From positions 74,456,659 to 74,520,658 of the forward strand of contig CM049313.1 in assembly GCA_026874595.1 (NCBI GenBank): 64,000 nucleotides of DNA, read 5' to 3'. Under the pieces are notes generated by a model. It worked only from the letters and a program-made list of their open reading frames with translations. It was not told the origin of the DNA and made no database searches. Source of the DNA: Sipunculus nudus (lineage: Eukaryota; Annelida; Sipuncula; Golfingiida; Sipunculidae). This document shows positions 45,549-57,459 of the stretch, piece by piece. The position numbers and the translations under genes were made by a program. Every line of letters starts with the position of its first letter. The stretch's first letter is position 1.

Positions 45549-46282
45549 GGGTGTATCTAAAACCCAGAGATCTCCGGCCGGAGATCAAAATAAACCCGGA
45601 GATCGCGATATCTTAATTAATAAGGCAGCAATTGGTATTAAAAGTTCCCCTTGACATTTCTAAATGACATCCGCATCGAATATGATACTTAATTTGCAAG
45701 TGCACAAAGTATTTATTCAGTTATCCACGGAAACCTCACCCAGAGACGACCCGGAGATCGTCCGGAGACCACCATTTTGCCCGGAGATCCGCCAATGAGT
45801 GCTTCCCACTGATTCCCACTTGCCACAACAGATGCCGCCACATACATGTCTGACTTCCCCGCTCTGATATGTTATATCGTTTAAGAGTCTAATTGATTGG
45901 AACTGTCACTAAAATACGTATATTGTTTAAAAAACTGTTAATACACTAATCATATATACCAATTTTCTATTTCTGTAAACTCTAGAATGTTTGTAATATG
46001 TTTATAACTAATTATATTTTCTTGCATATTATACAGAATATTTTCTTTTAGTATAAATTTTATAGTAAAATATGTGATAATATATAAAATAGTTTAATTT
46101 GATATTTACATATAGAAATTATCGTAACCTCAACTATCCTTAATTTTTTAATGGTATAAAGGGTATGCATTAAACATGGAAATATAGAAATTATAAAACA
46201 TATAAAATAGTATGTCAAATATGTGGTTTACTTAATATTGAAATATCGAAATTATAAAAAAAATATAAAAACTCTGTCAAAA
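45549..46282 (+). repeat. Left terminal inverted repeat of the MULE
   Basis: About 734 bp, with short palindromes of its own (CTCCGGCCGGAG at the tip) and several repeats of CCGGAGAT. It pairs with 48993-49715. The inner edge is at ACTCTGTCAAAA. Confidence 0.8.
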
Positions 46283-46356
46283 ACAGCGTATCCAGTTAGA
46301 TTATGATGTTTTGGCTAATTGGCACAATTATTTGTTTTTACTTTAAAATAATTGCA

Positions 46357-48174
46357 TTACAGTTTATTTAGTGGACCGCTAGTATCTTGGAATCGAATTA
46401 TTTCTGGATATTGTTTTTGTAAAATTATTTGCGCAGCACAGATATGCTTATCAGAAAGCCAAGAATCGTTTTCTATTTCTCTTTTGTTCTGAACTGTTAG
46501 TCCGAATTCATGCAGCCAATACCTCGCTCGGCACGTCTCCTCTTCTGGCGAATTATGTATTAAAATTAGCGATATCGGATTTGCCTTTCTATTTTCAACT
46601 GAAACGTTGTTTTCTAATGTCGGCAATTTATTTCGTTTTAGCGAGAGTCGATTTCGTTTTTGTTTTTGTTGGTGTTATCTTCGGGTATTACTTTACGAAA
46701 ATTCCTATATATAGGGTGAACACATTCGTTAGAGGTCACACAATTTTCCTGGGTTATTTTATTTGTGGTCTGTTTTGGTGTAGAGGACGCACTTATTTCA
46801 AAAGATTGTGTATCGATAATGCTTTCCGGCATCCCTACTGGACTACAATTAGGAGTTGGAAGCGAGGATGAACAGTCGTCTTTACTTTTTTCTTTACTGT
46901 TATACTATTACTCTCGCCAAAATCAAGTCTAATTCTCATTCGTTTCCGTTCTGAATTTTTTCAAAATTGATTTCGGTGTTTTTTAACTGTAACATTATTT
47001 AATGGGGTTTTGGCCGGGGTAGCTTGTGTCTTAATTTTATCAACAGTACCCTGTTTAGTTTTTTTTTGTTTCGAAACGGGAACCGGGTCATCTAGCTCGG
47101 GAAATTGCAGAGATCTATCTGTAGTCGAGGTTATCATGGAAACATCGGTATCGGGAGCACCTTCAAATTCGTACACGAAATCTTATTTTCTCTGCTGTTT
47201 TCTACCCGTTTTTCTAGCCACCCTTTTCTTACTATGCCGAAACATTAGTGAAACATTAAGTTTGCGTTTTTGATCGATTACATCCATACCTATATATTTA
47301 TATATAGATTTCCTGGCTGCAGGAATATGCAAATATTAGCAAATATTTGTTGCTGCGCACTGACATTTTTCTTTTGGGAACAGAGTTACCGCATATTTAT
47401 TGTCATTGTTGCCCTCCACAATTAAAGTACCAAATTTCGCAACTAATTCTATTTTCCCATTATTGATTATATCTTGTGCCCTTTCAATTTGTGTCAGGTT
47501 CTTTCTAATGAATTCCGAATTGATGTTTTCCTCTTTTTTATCTCCACATCAGCATGCAACAAATCTGATTGAAGTGACGGGGGATCAGACATGAACTGGT
47601 TTATATTGTTTTAAACCTTTTCAACTATTTGTCCCGGGGCGCAAGTATCCTTGGGGAATGGTTGATCCTCAGGGTTTTCTAATAAATGCATATATTCTGA
47701 CTTTAAATGATAGGAACCTAAATTACAATAACCCCGCAAAATTTCTTTCAGATAATAATTTTGAAGATAATAAAAGCACAATGTCAAAGTATCTGTTGGT
47801 GCTTCTTTCTAATTTCTTAGACGTTTAATTACAACATTAAACGATTCAGCTCCGTTGTTGGTAACTCCGGAGGCACTGCCATACACGTTACACTCTTCTA
47901 AAATAGGCCTATATGCGTATTTCATCAAATCTGATTTTAGATGCTTATCAAAATATTCTCTTACAGTTTCATGCCATTTCAGGGAAAGATTCTCACAATT
48001 TCTTTCGAAGTCTGACGGGGAAGCACTTTGCAGGATTTTGACCAAATCTACTTTGTATGCTGACCATTTCGTGTAATCATCGTGTTTTTGAACAAACCTT
48101 TTTAAGTCGTTTTTAATGTGGTTCCAAAAAGGCATGCAGAACGATGGCAAAAGCATGCCCTTGCCATGTTTCAT
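46357..48174 (-). pseudogene. MULE transposase remnant (C-terminal half, SWIM zinc motif)
   Basis: Read from 48174 leftward. A block at 48174-47810 has WNHIKNDLKRFV, CENLSLKWHETVREYF, DLMKYAYRPILEECN and VTNNGAESFNVVIKRL, the part of MULE transposases after the catalytic core. A TAG follows, then more in the same frame (KEAPTDTLTLCFYYLQNYY..., ENPEDQPFPKDTC). Near 47365-47325 a SWIM-type motif C-x-C...C...H (CQCAATNIC, then LHIPAARKS) is interrupted by TAA. A basic stretch (MDVIDQKRKLNVSLMFRHSK...) and a Ser/Thr/Lys-rich linker lead to a C-terminal tail WLSDKHICAAQIILQKQYPE...FQDT (46480-46370). Several stops and shifts; no start or catalytic core. Confidence 0.75.
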
Positions 48175-48289
48175 GATTTTACTTTAATATTATTCCACAT
48201 ATGTATTTAATTTGTCTTCTATTAACTTTAATAAAATTGTGTGATATATTACATAATGTGAAATTAATTAGGTAACAGCGGGGCAATGT

Positions 48290-48510
48290 CAATTGAGAGA
48301 GAGAGAGGGGGAGGAAAGAAAGAGAGAGATAGAGAGGGAGAAAAAGAGAGGAGAATGGGTGATGGTAGGAGATTTAGGGAAACATATTTAGACTGTGTGT
48401 GTGTTTGGGTGTGAGAGAGGGGGGGGGAATGAGAATGAGAGATGGTAGGACATAAAGGGAAGCGTATTAAGATTGCATGTGTGTTGGAGAGAGAGAGAGA
48501 GAGAGGTTAC
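48290..48510. repeat. GA-rich and GT-rich microsatellite inside the MULE
   Basis: GAGAGAGAG runs (48295-48350 and 48487-48505), with two related ~110-bp blocks around them: GAGAATG(G)GTGATGGTAGGA...GGGAAACATATT(T)AGACTG and GAGAATGAGAGATGGTAGGA...GGGAAGCGTATTAAGATTG. Confidence 0.75.
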
Positions 48511-48992
48511 ACTATTTATATAACTACAGAAAGCATGAAAGTGAAACTGCTCATATTTTCAAACTAAGGGGTTTCGTTAGTGGGCCGTACGATCAAAGGA
48601 TAATATAGGATTACAGTACTTCAAATAGCTACAAAGGATTAATTACCCTGCCGAGGTCTATTGGTCATCACTGTCCGTACATAAACAATATTACTCCATA
48701 AATGAATTTGTTTGCCTTCAATGGTGCGCAACAGAAATTAATGAGTTTAATCAGTTTATTATTAAATAGCCAAATTGGCCATGTCTCTGGATGAGCCACA
48801 CCGTTAATGAGGTTTGCCCGTAATAACTGTGTACACACCAGCACCTTCCCTGAAAGCCCAGGCGCGCCGGGAAGTGAATCCATAATTTAGTAATCAATTA
48901 ACTTTGATGGGGGTATCCTCGCGCTGCCCTTTTTTATAATTATATTTTAAACCCATTAAATTCTGGTCTTAGTACCGAATAAGTAAACCACA

Positions 48993-49715
48993 CTTTTGAC
49001 ATAGTTTTTATATGTTTTATAATTTCGATATTTCAATATTAAGTAAACCACATATTTGACATACTATTTTATATGTTTTATAATTCCTATATTTCCATAT
49101 TTAATGCATACCCTTTATACCATTAAAAAATTAAGGATAGTTGAGGTTAAATATTAAATTAAACTATTTTATATGTTATCACATATTTTACTATAAAATT
49201 CATACTAAAAGAAAATATTCTGTATAATATGCAAGAAAATATAATTAGTTATAAACATATTACAAACATTCAAGAGTTTTCAGAAATAGAAAATTGGTAA
49301 ACAGAATATATGATTAGTTTATTAAAAAGTTTTTTAAACAATATACATATTTTATTGACAGTTCCAATCAATTAGACTCGTAAACGATATAACATATCAG
49401 AGCGGGGAAATCAGACATGTATGTGGCGGCATCTGTTGTGGCGAGTGGGAATCAGTGGGAAGCACTCATTGGCGGATCTCCCGGCAAGATGGCGGTCTGC
49501 GGACGATCTCCGGTTCGTCTCCGGTTGAGGTTTCCGTGGATAACTGAATAAATACTCTTTGCACTTGCAAATTAAGTATCATATTCGATGCGGATGTCAT
49601 TTAGAAGTGTCAAGGGGAACTTTTAATACCAATTGCTGCCTTATTAATTAAGATAATGCGATCTCCGGGTTTATTTTGATCTCCGGCCGGAGATCTCCGG
49701 GTTTTAGATACACCC
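48993..49715 (-). repeat. Right terminal inverted repeat of the MULE
   Basis: About 723 bp, reverse complement of 45549-46282. Tip GATACACCC followed by C and then the target duplication AGTAAAAC. Confidence 0.8.
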
Positions 49716-49729
49716 CAGTAAAACTTTAG

Positions 49730-50770
49730 GAAATGAGATACAATGGACTATGAAGCATATGACCAATACAACAGGTGTTGCCAGAATTGTATCACAGTAC
49801 GTATTGTTCCTGAATCAGGGGACTAGTACCCAGCCCTTTTTTGTTTGACTGTATAGTATTTCCTTACACAGTTGACTTGTGGCAAGTCACTTTCAGTTTT
49901 GTACTTGTTTTTGTACTAATGATAAGTAAACTTAGACTTAATTCATAGAGTAATATTATAGTTGCACATCAGTAACCTGTGGGTAAGTAATAGATTATAC
50001 TACACAGCAGGGGACCTAGCTTCATGACAATACTTTTATCACTGTTATCAAAGAAAATTTATGGGGTTAATTCTTGAGTGAGTGCTTGAAGTAGGTGGGG
50101 TTATGACAGCTTGTTACGAGGGTAACATGACCCATTATCAGCAAACGGGTCTGATGAATGGGTAAAGCTCCATGTTAGAATACTTTGTCAGGTTTATAAA
50201 ATCTCATCCAGTTCAAGCAATGTGAAAAACATGTAAGAACACCATTAGTTAAACATAGGGCTAGAATAGTGAGATATATTGATTATCGACCTGTGTATAG
50301 TGATTGATTATCAATTTATGGTAGAATATCAGAAAAAATGATAATTATAATTGATAACCAGCAACTGATTATTGGTTAAATAGTAATATTTTTTTGTCAA
50401 AAGAGTCTGTTAGATTTATTTTGATAAACATACCTAGCATGCCTGGTATAAAACTGTAAAAGAAGAAACCCTCCAATGTCTCAGTGAGGAGAAAAAACAG
50501 GATGCTTGTTCCAGGTATACTTAATTTGCATTGAAATTTCTTAATAGTCCTGATATCAGTCAGAACTGAATTGTATAAAAGCAGGCCACTTTGAAGGATA
50601 AATGTAGAGTTATAAATTTAACTTAAAGTGGCCAAACTTAAATTCGACATCACAAAGCTCTGGTCTATGTGTTTGCAGTGTAACATTGTGAGCAGCAAAT
50701 TAGTTACTTTAAAGTACAGCTTCTTCTGAATAAATAAATTGGTCATTTTACAAATCATTAAAATTGATTT
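49730..50770. other. Intronic or intergenic, nothing firm
   Basis: One 20-nt segment at about 50420-50450 has a good acceptor (TTTCTTCTTTTACAG) and donor (CTAG|GTATGT) on the minus strand. In phase with the exon at 50773-50856 it reads VLYQAC then TAG; too little to call. Confidence 0.3.
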
Positions 50771-50772
50771 AC

Positions 50773-50856
50773 CTGGAAGATCATTTACTTTTATTGGCTG
50801 GTGATCTTCCCACTTCAGCATATAGTTTAAAATACAGGAAAAAATTGCTAATAATG
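50773..50856 (-). CDS. Putative minus-strand exon m2 of an unknown gene
   Basis: Acceptor CTGTCACCCTCATCTCCAG (intron ends at 50857) and donor CTTCCAG|GTAAAT (50772). The 84 nt are open in phase 1: LLAIFSCILNYMLKWEDH, then QPIKVNDLP. Its first two bases complete the codon left by m1 (G + CA = Ala), giving WLIQHR-A-LLAIF. Composition is hydrophobic and helical (possibly a HEAT-type or membrane-near segment), but no family is recognised. Confidence 0.42.
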
Positions 50857-51101
50857 CTGGAGATGAGGGTGACAGTTTTGTAGATGGAATCCTGTATCTT
50901 CATAGTTTGATACCAGCTGGTGATTAATTAGTATTCTCTGTCTACCAGCAGGGGATCCTGATGTCTTTGGAATAAAAAAAAAAGGAATCTTTAGATGTAC
51001 TACAGTTGTATAAATACATGCAAACAATAATAACTAAAGCAAATAGGAAAATCATATATCTTTAACTGTTTGTGTTATCTATAAATAATAAATTAATCTA
51101 C

Positions 51102-51342
51102 CTCTATGCTGTATCAGCCACAAAACATATAAATTCACAGTTGCCTCGCATCCTTTAATTACCAGGTCTATCAGGTTAAAGATAAAATTGGGATTATCGA
51201 GTTGGACCTGGTGATCCCAGCTCCAAAAATTGTCGCTGTCATCAGAGGTCAAGTAAGTCGTCACGATTCTCAAGCTTCCCACCATCGCAGCACCTGTGAT
51301 GTCCTTAAGGTACAGCAAATATTCCTGTACCACCTCAAGCAT
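51102..51342 (-). CDS. Putative minus-strand exon m1 of an unknown gene
   Basis: Up to 80 codons open on the minus strand: LEVVQEYLLYLKDITGAA, then SDDSDNFWSWDHQVQLDN, FIFNLIDLVIKGCEATVN and LYVLWLIQHR, ending in phase 1 at AGAG|GTAGAT (51101). The 3' donor is clear. The 5' edge is not: a TAG lies two codons before the ATG, and no good pyrimidine-rich acceptor adjoins, so the exon may begin later, for instance after CTCTGATGACAG (about 51242). Rich in W, D, N and C, unlike random AT-rich frames. Product unknown. Confidence 0.4.
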
Positions 51343-51349
51343 CTGCTAG

Positions 51350-52780
51350 TTCCGGCCCAGTCCTCTTACAGCCCTATGTTAAAGGTCAAAGGTCAAGTAG
51401 ATAAGAAATAGCTACATGACAGGCAGGGGAAGCAGGGGAAAAAATTCAGGTTTTACTCAGTACCAGATGGGACACCTGTACTTTGCAGGTGCATGCCTCT
51501 TGTTTTTGCTTAATGCACGCTTTTACTGTCGCATTATGGATGGGGGTACAGTTTACCACTATTTTTTATGTCAAGTGAGCATACAAGTTGAGGACCTCCG
51601 ACAGGTGGATGTTAAGAACTTGAAACGGTTCCTTGGTTTATAATGTAAACTTATAGATCACCTTTGATTAGTAGTTAATGTCACTTGTATCATTGTTAAT
51701 AAATATATAAAAATGCCACCGTAGCAAATAATGGTTTTCATTTCACAGTCTCTTTAAACAGATGTTAAAATCTTTTAATCAATGAAAGCCATTATTTAAA
51801 TATCATTATTTAAGAAGTAATAGCCTAGGTAACATGGGACAGCTAGTCCCAGAGATATCATGCATACATTCAGTGTTAGGATCACAGATTGAAGGGAGCC
51901 AGTGAAAATGCCTGCGAAAAACAGGGGCTAATCCAGGAGTTTGGAAACAAGGCAGGTCCATTTGACCTCACCATGAACTCTAAGTGACCTTAATAGCATA
52001 TTCATTTATTGAATAATTATGAGCATAACTGTTCTGTTCAGCCAATCAGGTGGCCGATAATACTGTAAACTGTTGGTCACCTTACAATATCAAAATTTGC
52101 ATAATTTGTGAGACCTCTCCCAAACAGAACACATGTACTGTTGTAGTCTGTACCAGTACCCTAGTCGGCATATTTTCCAGGATATTTTTTTATACAAAGG
52201 AGACAGTATAAAAAGTTCTAGGCAAAAGGTTGCAGGAGCCATTCCTCCGACTAATAAAGTGAATGATATTGTCTTACCTGGCACGTAATTTGTATGAGAC
52301 AAATTATCCAAAATATAGCAAAACAGTTCACAATGACTGCGATATACTCAAAACTTGAAAACAGAGATATATTTTGATTCCAGTTGATTACGTCATAAAC
52401 GCGACAGCATACATCATCAACCTTTGTGATGTCACTAATGTGTTGTAAAGGGCTCATGCAACCATGGGTATGGAAAGCCTTTTGTGAAGGAGCGTTTTGG
52501 TTATACATTATCATAATTAGTGAAAAAATGGCACAAATGGGCTGTGGTGGTGAGGTCAATTGAGGAAGACTTATGAGAAAGGGGGAGGCTTCTAGGCCCC
52601 TAAAATTGGTTTGAAACCCTTAAGAAAAGGTTACAGCAGCGGAAGACAGTGGTCTAGATCCCCTGGAGTGCCTCTCTGGATTGCCTCTGAAATAAGGCCT
52701 AGCAAAAGTTCAGTAACTGTAATACAAGTAATAGAGAATTAAAACAATATCACAAGGAATGCAACAAATTAATTATGGTC
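51350..52780. other. Nothing firm; dispersed repeat at 52180-52480
   Basis: The segment 52180-52480 resembles 4560-4860. A minus-strand stretch 52267-52342 with acceptor TCTCTGTTTTCAAG and donor GTGCCAG|GTAAGA lies in it and reads FEYIAVIVNCFAIFWIICL. Because part of it is shared with the repeat copy at 4.6 kb it is not called an exon. Confidence 0.35.
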
Positions 52781-52782
52781 AG

Positions 52783-52955
52783 TTTCAGCATGTTTATCTA
52801 AGTTCAGCATGCATACCTTAGGTTTTAGTATGTATACCTAGTTTAAGTATGTGTACCTAGTTTCACTGTGTGTACCTAGTTTCACTATGTATACCTAGTT
52901 TCAGCATGCATACCTGGTTTCAGCATGCATACCTAATTTCAGCATGCATACCTAT
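52783..52955. repeat. 19-bp minisatellite, about nine copies
   Basis: Units like TTTCAGCATGCATACCTAG, varying to TTTCACTATGTATACCTAG. The TGCATGCAT core is palindromic in the later copies. Confidence 0.85.
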
Positions 52956-53260
52956 GACAATTAGAAAACTCTTAAAGCTTCATTTGTTCCTGAGTTCATA
53001 TTTGCCACAGACTACGTAATTAGCAACTTTAAAGAAGACTTTTAGCTTGGTACCTCAAATATCTGCACCCTAGATAATAAGCGAGATATAGAATCATGTA
53101 CTCTATATTCTGACCTTTAAACAAAAATAGTGGCTGCCAAATTGAATTAATAATGGTACATATAAATCATGTCTACAACACACTTAGACCAGCGTCTAGT
53201 CTTATTTAGTGTAATGCTGTGCACCTGAACTATGTTTCATTGTTTTGTTACATGTTCTAG

Positions 53261-53302
53261 AGAACTGAAGAAAATGATTTTGAAATTATTACTGAGTCAT
53301 CA
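53261..53302 (+). CDS. Putative exon p3 of an unknown plus-strand gene
   Basis: 42 nt between CATTGTTTTGTTACATGTTCTAG and TCA|GTAAGTGAG, a near-consensus donor. In phase 0 it reads RTEENDFEIITESS; the phase from p2 fits. Another open reading (ELKKMILKLLLSH...) exists in a phase that p2 does not supply, so the translation depends on the exon before it. Confidence 0.4.
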
Positions 53303-53309
53303 GTAAGTG

Positions 53310-55520
53310 AGTTTGTGGTATGCATGTACACACAGGGGTTCATTTAATGCTTGTAGCTAGGCAGATCTAGGTTAGACTGGTAACTCAACTACACAGATAT
53401 GTGTGAGGATTATGAATGCGGCATGAAGAGGGTACGGGTCATTTTTTGAGTGCCATTAGGCCATGGTGGCCTGCAATGGTCTGATGTGTTTTATCACACC
53501 TAAGCCTCTCACAACTGTATCAGAATCACCCAGGGTACTGGGTCAATATGTGAACTAGTTTACAGCTAGGATACTGAACAGTGGAATTCAAAATGCACGT
53601 GTGTGCCTGCATGTAATTGGTATAATTAAATATGAACACGATTCTAATCATGGCCTCATACAAACAGCTCATGTTTTTCATCTGTGTATTTTAGGTGTTC
53701 AGGTTTGCTAGCCTTAAGTTATTGTTAGCATCACTACTCAAAAGGTGATGATGGATTTTCTTGAAATTTTTGTGACCTCTCCAAGTAAAGAAAAGGACCT
53801 GTAAAGGTTGGATATCAGTCTAGCTGTGCCTCAAGGGGGTCTCCCCAGTGCATATGACATGTCTGTCTTTCTTTCTCAGGCATTAAGTGATAACACTGGC
53901 TGACCCATTGGGTCAATGTAATTGTTGCATTTTTGAGGGTATAAGCATTCATCCATCTTCGTGTGTGTGTTTGTTCACAACAATAATCACAAAATCATGA
54001 ATGAAATCTCATGAAATTTTCAGGACAGACATGGGAATGGGTTAATGGAGAATCAGTAAAAGACTTTGGTGTGGATCTGAAACATGATCCGGATTCAGGA
54101 ACATCAAGGAATATTCACAAATGTACAGTCACTTATGCATGAATGAACCTGGGAATATGGGCTCAATAAGTGAATGCAAACATAGTTTTGGGAGCAACCC
54201 ATAAAAAGGGACTCCCCATATGGCAGAGGCTTGCATTCCCTTGAATGCAGATTGTTTGTTCACCATGTGTTGCTCCAGTATGGCTGCTGATAGGGAGAGA
54301 CATCTGGTGGAGAAAGTGCATGAAAGTTATGTTTTGCTGTGTTTGATATGTAGAATAAACCACTCCAATGAGTCACCAAAGTGATCCATTTTAGGAATTA
54401 TGTCACATAAAGAGGCTTTGTTAATGATAAGCTAACCACTGTCTTGGGTGGATGGAAGACACAAACAGGCATAAGCAAAATAAGACCCATATAAGTTTAC
54501 TAATATGTATAGATTACTCACATTCAGAGCTTTGGATATGCATTAAAAGAATACTTGAAATTTTAACATTTCTTAATAAGGTCATGAACTTATTCTTATG
54601 ATTTTAAGTGTGATGGTCATTCAGAAACATACTTTGAAAAGTAAATAGGAAAAACAAAAATATTTCTGATATTTTATGGTTTTGAAAATGTGGTACCTTT
54701 TGTTAAAAACTTGCCCTTTATATATAGTTATAATAAATGTTTATTAAATTATCAGTAGCTGTCACACATAGCTATTGAACATTCACCATTAGTTACTAAC
54801 CTGAACATAAGGTTTGTGATGATAAACTGAATGATCTTTCTCTACATGTGGTCTTGTTTGTTTTCAGAGAGTTGCTGAATTAATTTACTGTAGGTTATGA
54901 ATCACAAAAATATGCAGCTCACTACCAGCATATAGCATGTCACTTTCTAGTGGTTCAGGTATCACATATCAAGTATGAAAGGTGTAGCTCTGGTGAACTT
55001 TACTATTTGAAGACTGTAAATTACAAACTTAAAATAATGTAGAGGCATACACCCACTTCTTTCTGCATAAATTTCTTTGATCACCTTGTGTTTTAAGGTT
55101 TTACATACTATACAACTAATGCTTAGAAACCAAATATCAGATGCACCATATACCCTTACATTGCACTTTAAATTATTCCATTTAAATACACTAACCATAC
55201 AGTCACAATGAAGAAATACAGACAAATTTACAGGGTTTATGTGTCCTTGATATTCTGGAAAGTCCTAGAAAAACAGAGGTTTTGGGCAAGTGTCCTGACA
55301 TTTAGTGAAATGCCCCATGAGAAACTTGTTTGACAAGTGATCAACCTACCAATAAGATCACATTCCACACCAGTTTTATTATGTTGCCAACTCATTCTAT
55401 GTATATTGCCATTCTTCCAGAATTTTAAAAATGCATATATATAAACTGACCCAAAGCTTTGTTCTAAACTTAATTGTTATTAATTTAAGTGTCATCTAAC
55501 TTTCTCTTCTCCTTTCTCAC
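53310..55520. other. Intronic, nothing recognised
   Basis: Contains degenerate dispersed sequence about 53740-54130 and a possible acceptor at 54866 that has no open, phase-matching exon after it. Confidence 0.35.
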
Positions 55521-55522
55521 AG

Positions 55523-55582
55523 TTCATTAAGATCTGTTTTGGAAAATGCCAACAGAATCCTGGAAATATCCTGGAAAAGTCT
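55523..55582 (+). CDS. Putative exon p4 of an unknown plus-strand gene
   Basis: Excellent pyrimidine tract (TTTCTCTTCTCCTTTCTCAC then AG) and donor AAGTCT|GTAAGC. 60 nt, in phase 0 reading FIKICFGKCQQNPGNILEKS; in phase 1 it would read SLRSVLENANRILEISWKS. Phase 0 matches p3 as chained. Product unknown. Confidence 0.4.
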
Positions 55583-55589
55583 GTAAGCC

Positions 55590-56875
55590 TTTATGTGTAT
55601 GAATCCTGAATATTTTGTTAATTGGCTGCTCATTACATTTTAGTTACAAATATGTCACTTGACATTGATTAAAGGTATGTTAAATTTGTTTGCATCTTTA
55701 GCCTTTCAGTCTTTTAATTTGTAATTTATTTTAAAAATTATTATGTATTTCCTGCTAATAATTCCATTATTCTTACACTATCTCTATAACTGCTTTATTT
55801 ATTACCTCTTTCATTTGTATACCTTCATTTAAACTTAAGGGAAAGATCATTTGGTAAGGTGTAGTTTATTCCTGGCCCAGTACATCCATATGGCTAATGA
55901 TAACATACCTTACTCTTCACATGATTAGCTTAATTCCTTCCCAGGGTCATGCATAATTGATGCCACCATAGAGAACCTTTCTTTTAAAGGAAAGTCTGTG
56001 GTTGGTCAAGTGAACAACAGAGATGCTCACAAGGAGAATAGTCTCTGTTTAAATTCCAGCAGAGGGTATCATTAGATCCAGAGTATCTTTATTTTACAAG
56101 TGCTGTAATGATCACCTTGGGCAGAGTTCACTTCAAATAAATAATATTAATAAATCTATAGTTTGTTCTACATATTGAGTCTTTTACTTTTTTACAATTT
56201 TTCATGATTATGCCATTAAATACCAATGAAACATTTAAGGGTGTGGCTTTAATGGCACTCATAGTTTTACCATTAGAAGTTACTCTGTTAATCAACATGA
56301 CCTGATCGTGGTTAACACTTGATGTAAGCAGACTGATAACAGTAGATATATCCTTAGCAGTCAGTGTACTCTAACTAATGATGAACAAAACCATGATTAA
56401 ACCACATGCATAGTCATCATATCAAATTTTTGTATGAACTGGATGTGCTAATAGTGTACACAGTGAGGTTATCCAGTACATTAAACAGGTTTGTAAAGTG
56501 TCTAACCACAACAATGTGAATACAGATTTTTTTGTTCAACAGTAAACACCAAATAGATTTTGTGAAAGTGTTTGTATTATATACATGTGTTATCTTGAAG
56601 GTGATAAAACTTGATTGAGTGGGGCAGGTTGGAATTTGGGATTGTTTTATTGTAATTAAGGCCACAACTATGCAGGGAGTTTGGATTTTTATCAGATTAA
56701 AAGTTATCAGTGATTCAGCAGTGAAAAGCTACATCAATTATAACAACAGTGTATACACATCATTATTAATAAACTATCAGTATCCTGGTCATCTTAGAGG
56801 GTAGATGTGTACTTCCTGACCTGTACTTTACGAACAAAATTATTTCCTTTCATCATGAACCGTGTACTGCATAAA
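55590..56875. other. Nothing recognised
   Basis: AT-rich, no supported gene or repeat. Confidence 0.4.
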
Positions 56876-56879
56876 CCTT

Positions 56880-57459
56880 CACTGTCCTGATCCCTCTCTG
56901 TGATCATGACCCTGACACTGCCCTGACCTGATCCCTCTCTTTGATCCTAAACCTGACACTGCTCTGACCTGATCCCTCTATTTGATCATGAACTTGACAC
57001 TGCTCTCACCTGATCCCTCTCTTTGTGGATGAACCTGACACAGCCCTGACCTGATCCCTCTTTTTGAGCATGAACCTGACACAGCCCTGACCTGATCCCT
57101 CTCTGTGATCATGATCCTGACACTGCCCTGACCTGATCCCTCTCTTTGATCCTAAACCTGACACTGCTCTGACCTGATCCCTCCCTTTGATCATGAGCCT
57201 TACACTGTCCTGATCTGATTCCTCTCTGTGATCATGATCCTGACAGTCCTGGCCTGATCCCTCCCTTTGATCATGATCATGACACTGTCTTGGCCTGATC
57301 CCTCTCTTTGATCATGAATCTGAACCTGTCCTGACCTGATCCCTCTCTTTTATTCGTGAACCTGACACTGTCCCGGCCTTATCCCTTTCTTTTATCCATG
57401 AACCTGACACTGTCCTGGCCTGATCCCTTTCTTTATCATGCACCTTACACTGTCTTGAC
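56880..57459. repeat. ~42-bp minisatellite, left part
   Basis: Units of the type CTGACACTGTCCTGACCTGA + TCCCTCTCTTTGATCATGAA. Interrupted at 57460 by a 634-bp insertion and resuming at 58094. Confidence 0.88.

Larger units (their letters stand above)
45549..49715 (-). mobile_element. MULE-type DNA transposon with ~730-bp inverted ends
   Basis: Left end 45549-46282 and right end 48993-49715 are inverted copies, beginning GGGTGTATCTAAAACCC... with GATCTCCGGCCGGAGATC a little inside, over about 730 bp with scattered differences and indels. AGTAAAAC flanks both sides (45541-45548 and 49717-49724), an 8-bp duplication, or 9 bp with one mismatch. The internal minus-strand transposase relic carries a C-terminal SWIM-type zinc motif, as in Mutator-like (MULE) transposases. 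Long inverted ends plus 8-9-bp duplication plus SWIM make MULE the best call. The 5' half of the transposase, with the catalytic region, is missing. Confidence 0.82.

Noticed and set aside
52267-52342. Minus-strand exon with a membrane-helix-like peptide (FEYIAVIVNCF...)
   Set aside because: Splice sites are good, but part of the stretch is shared with the repeat copy at 4.6 kb, so it is more likely repeat-derived.
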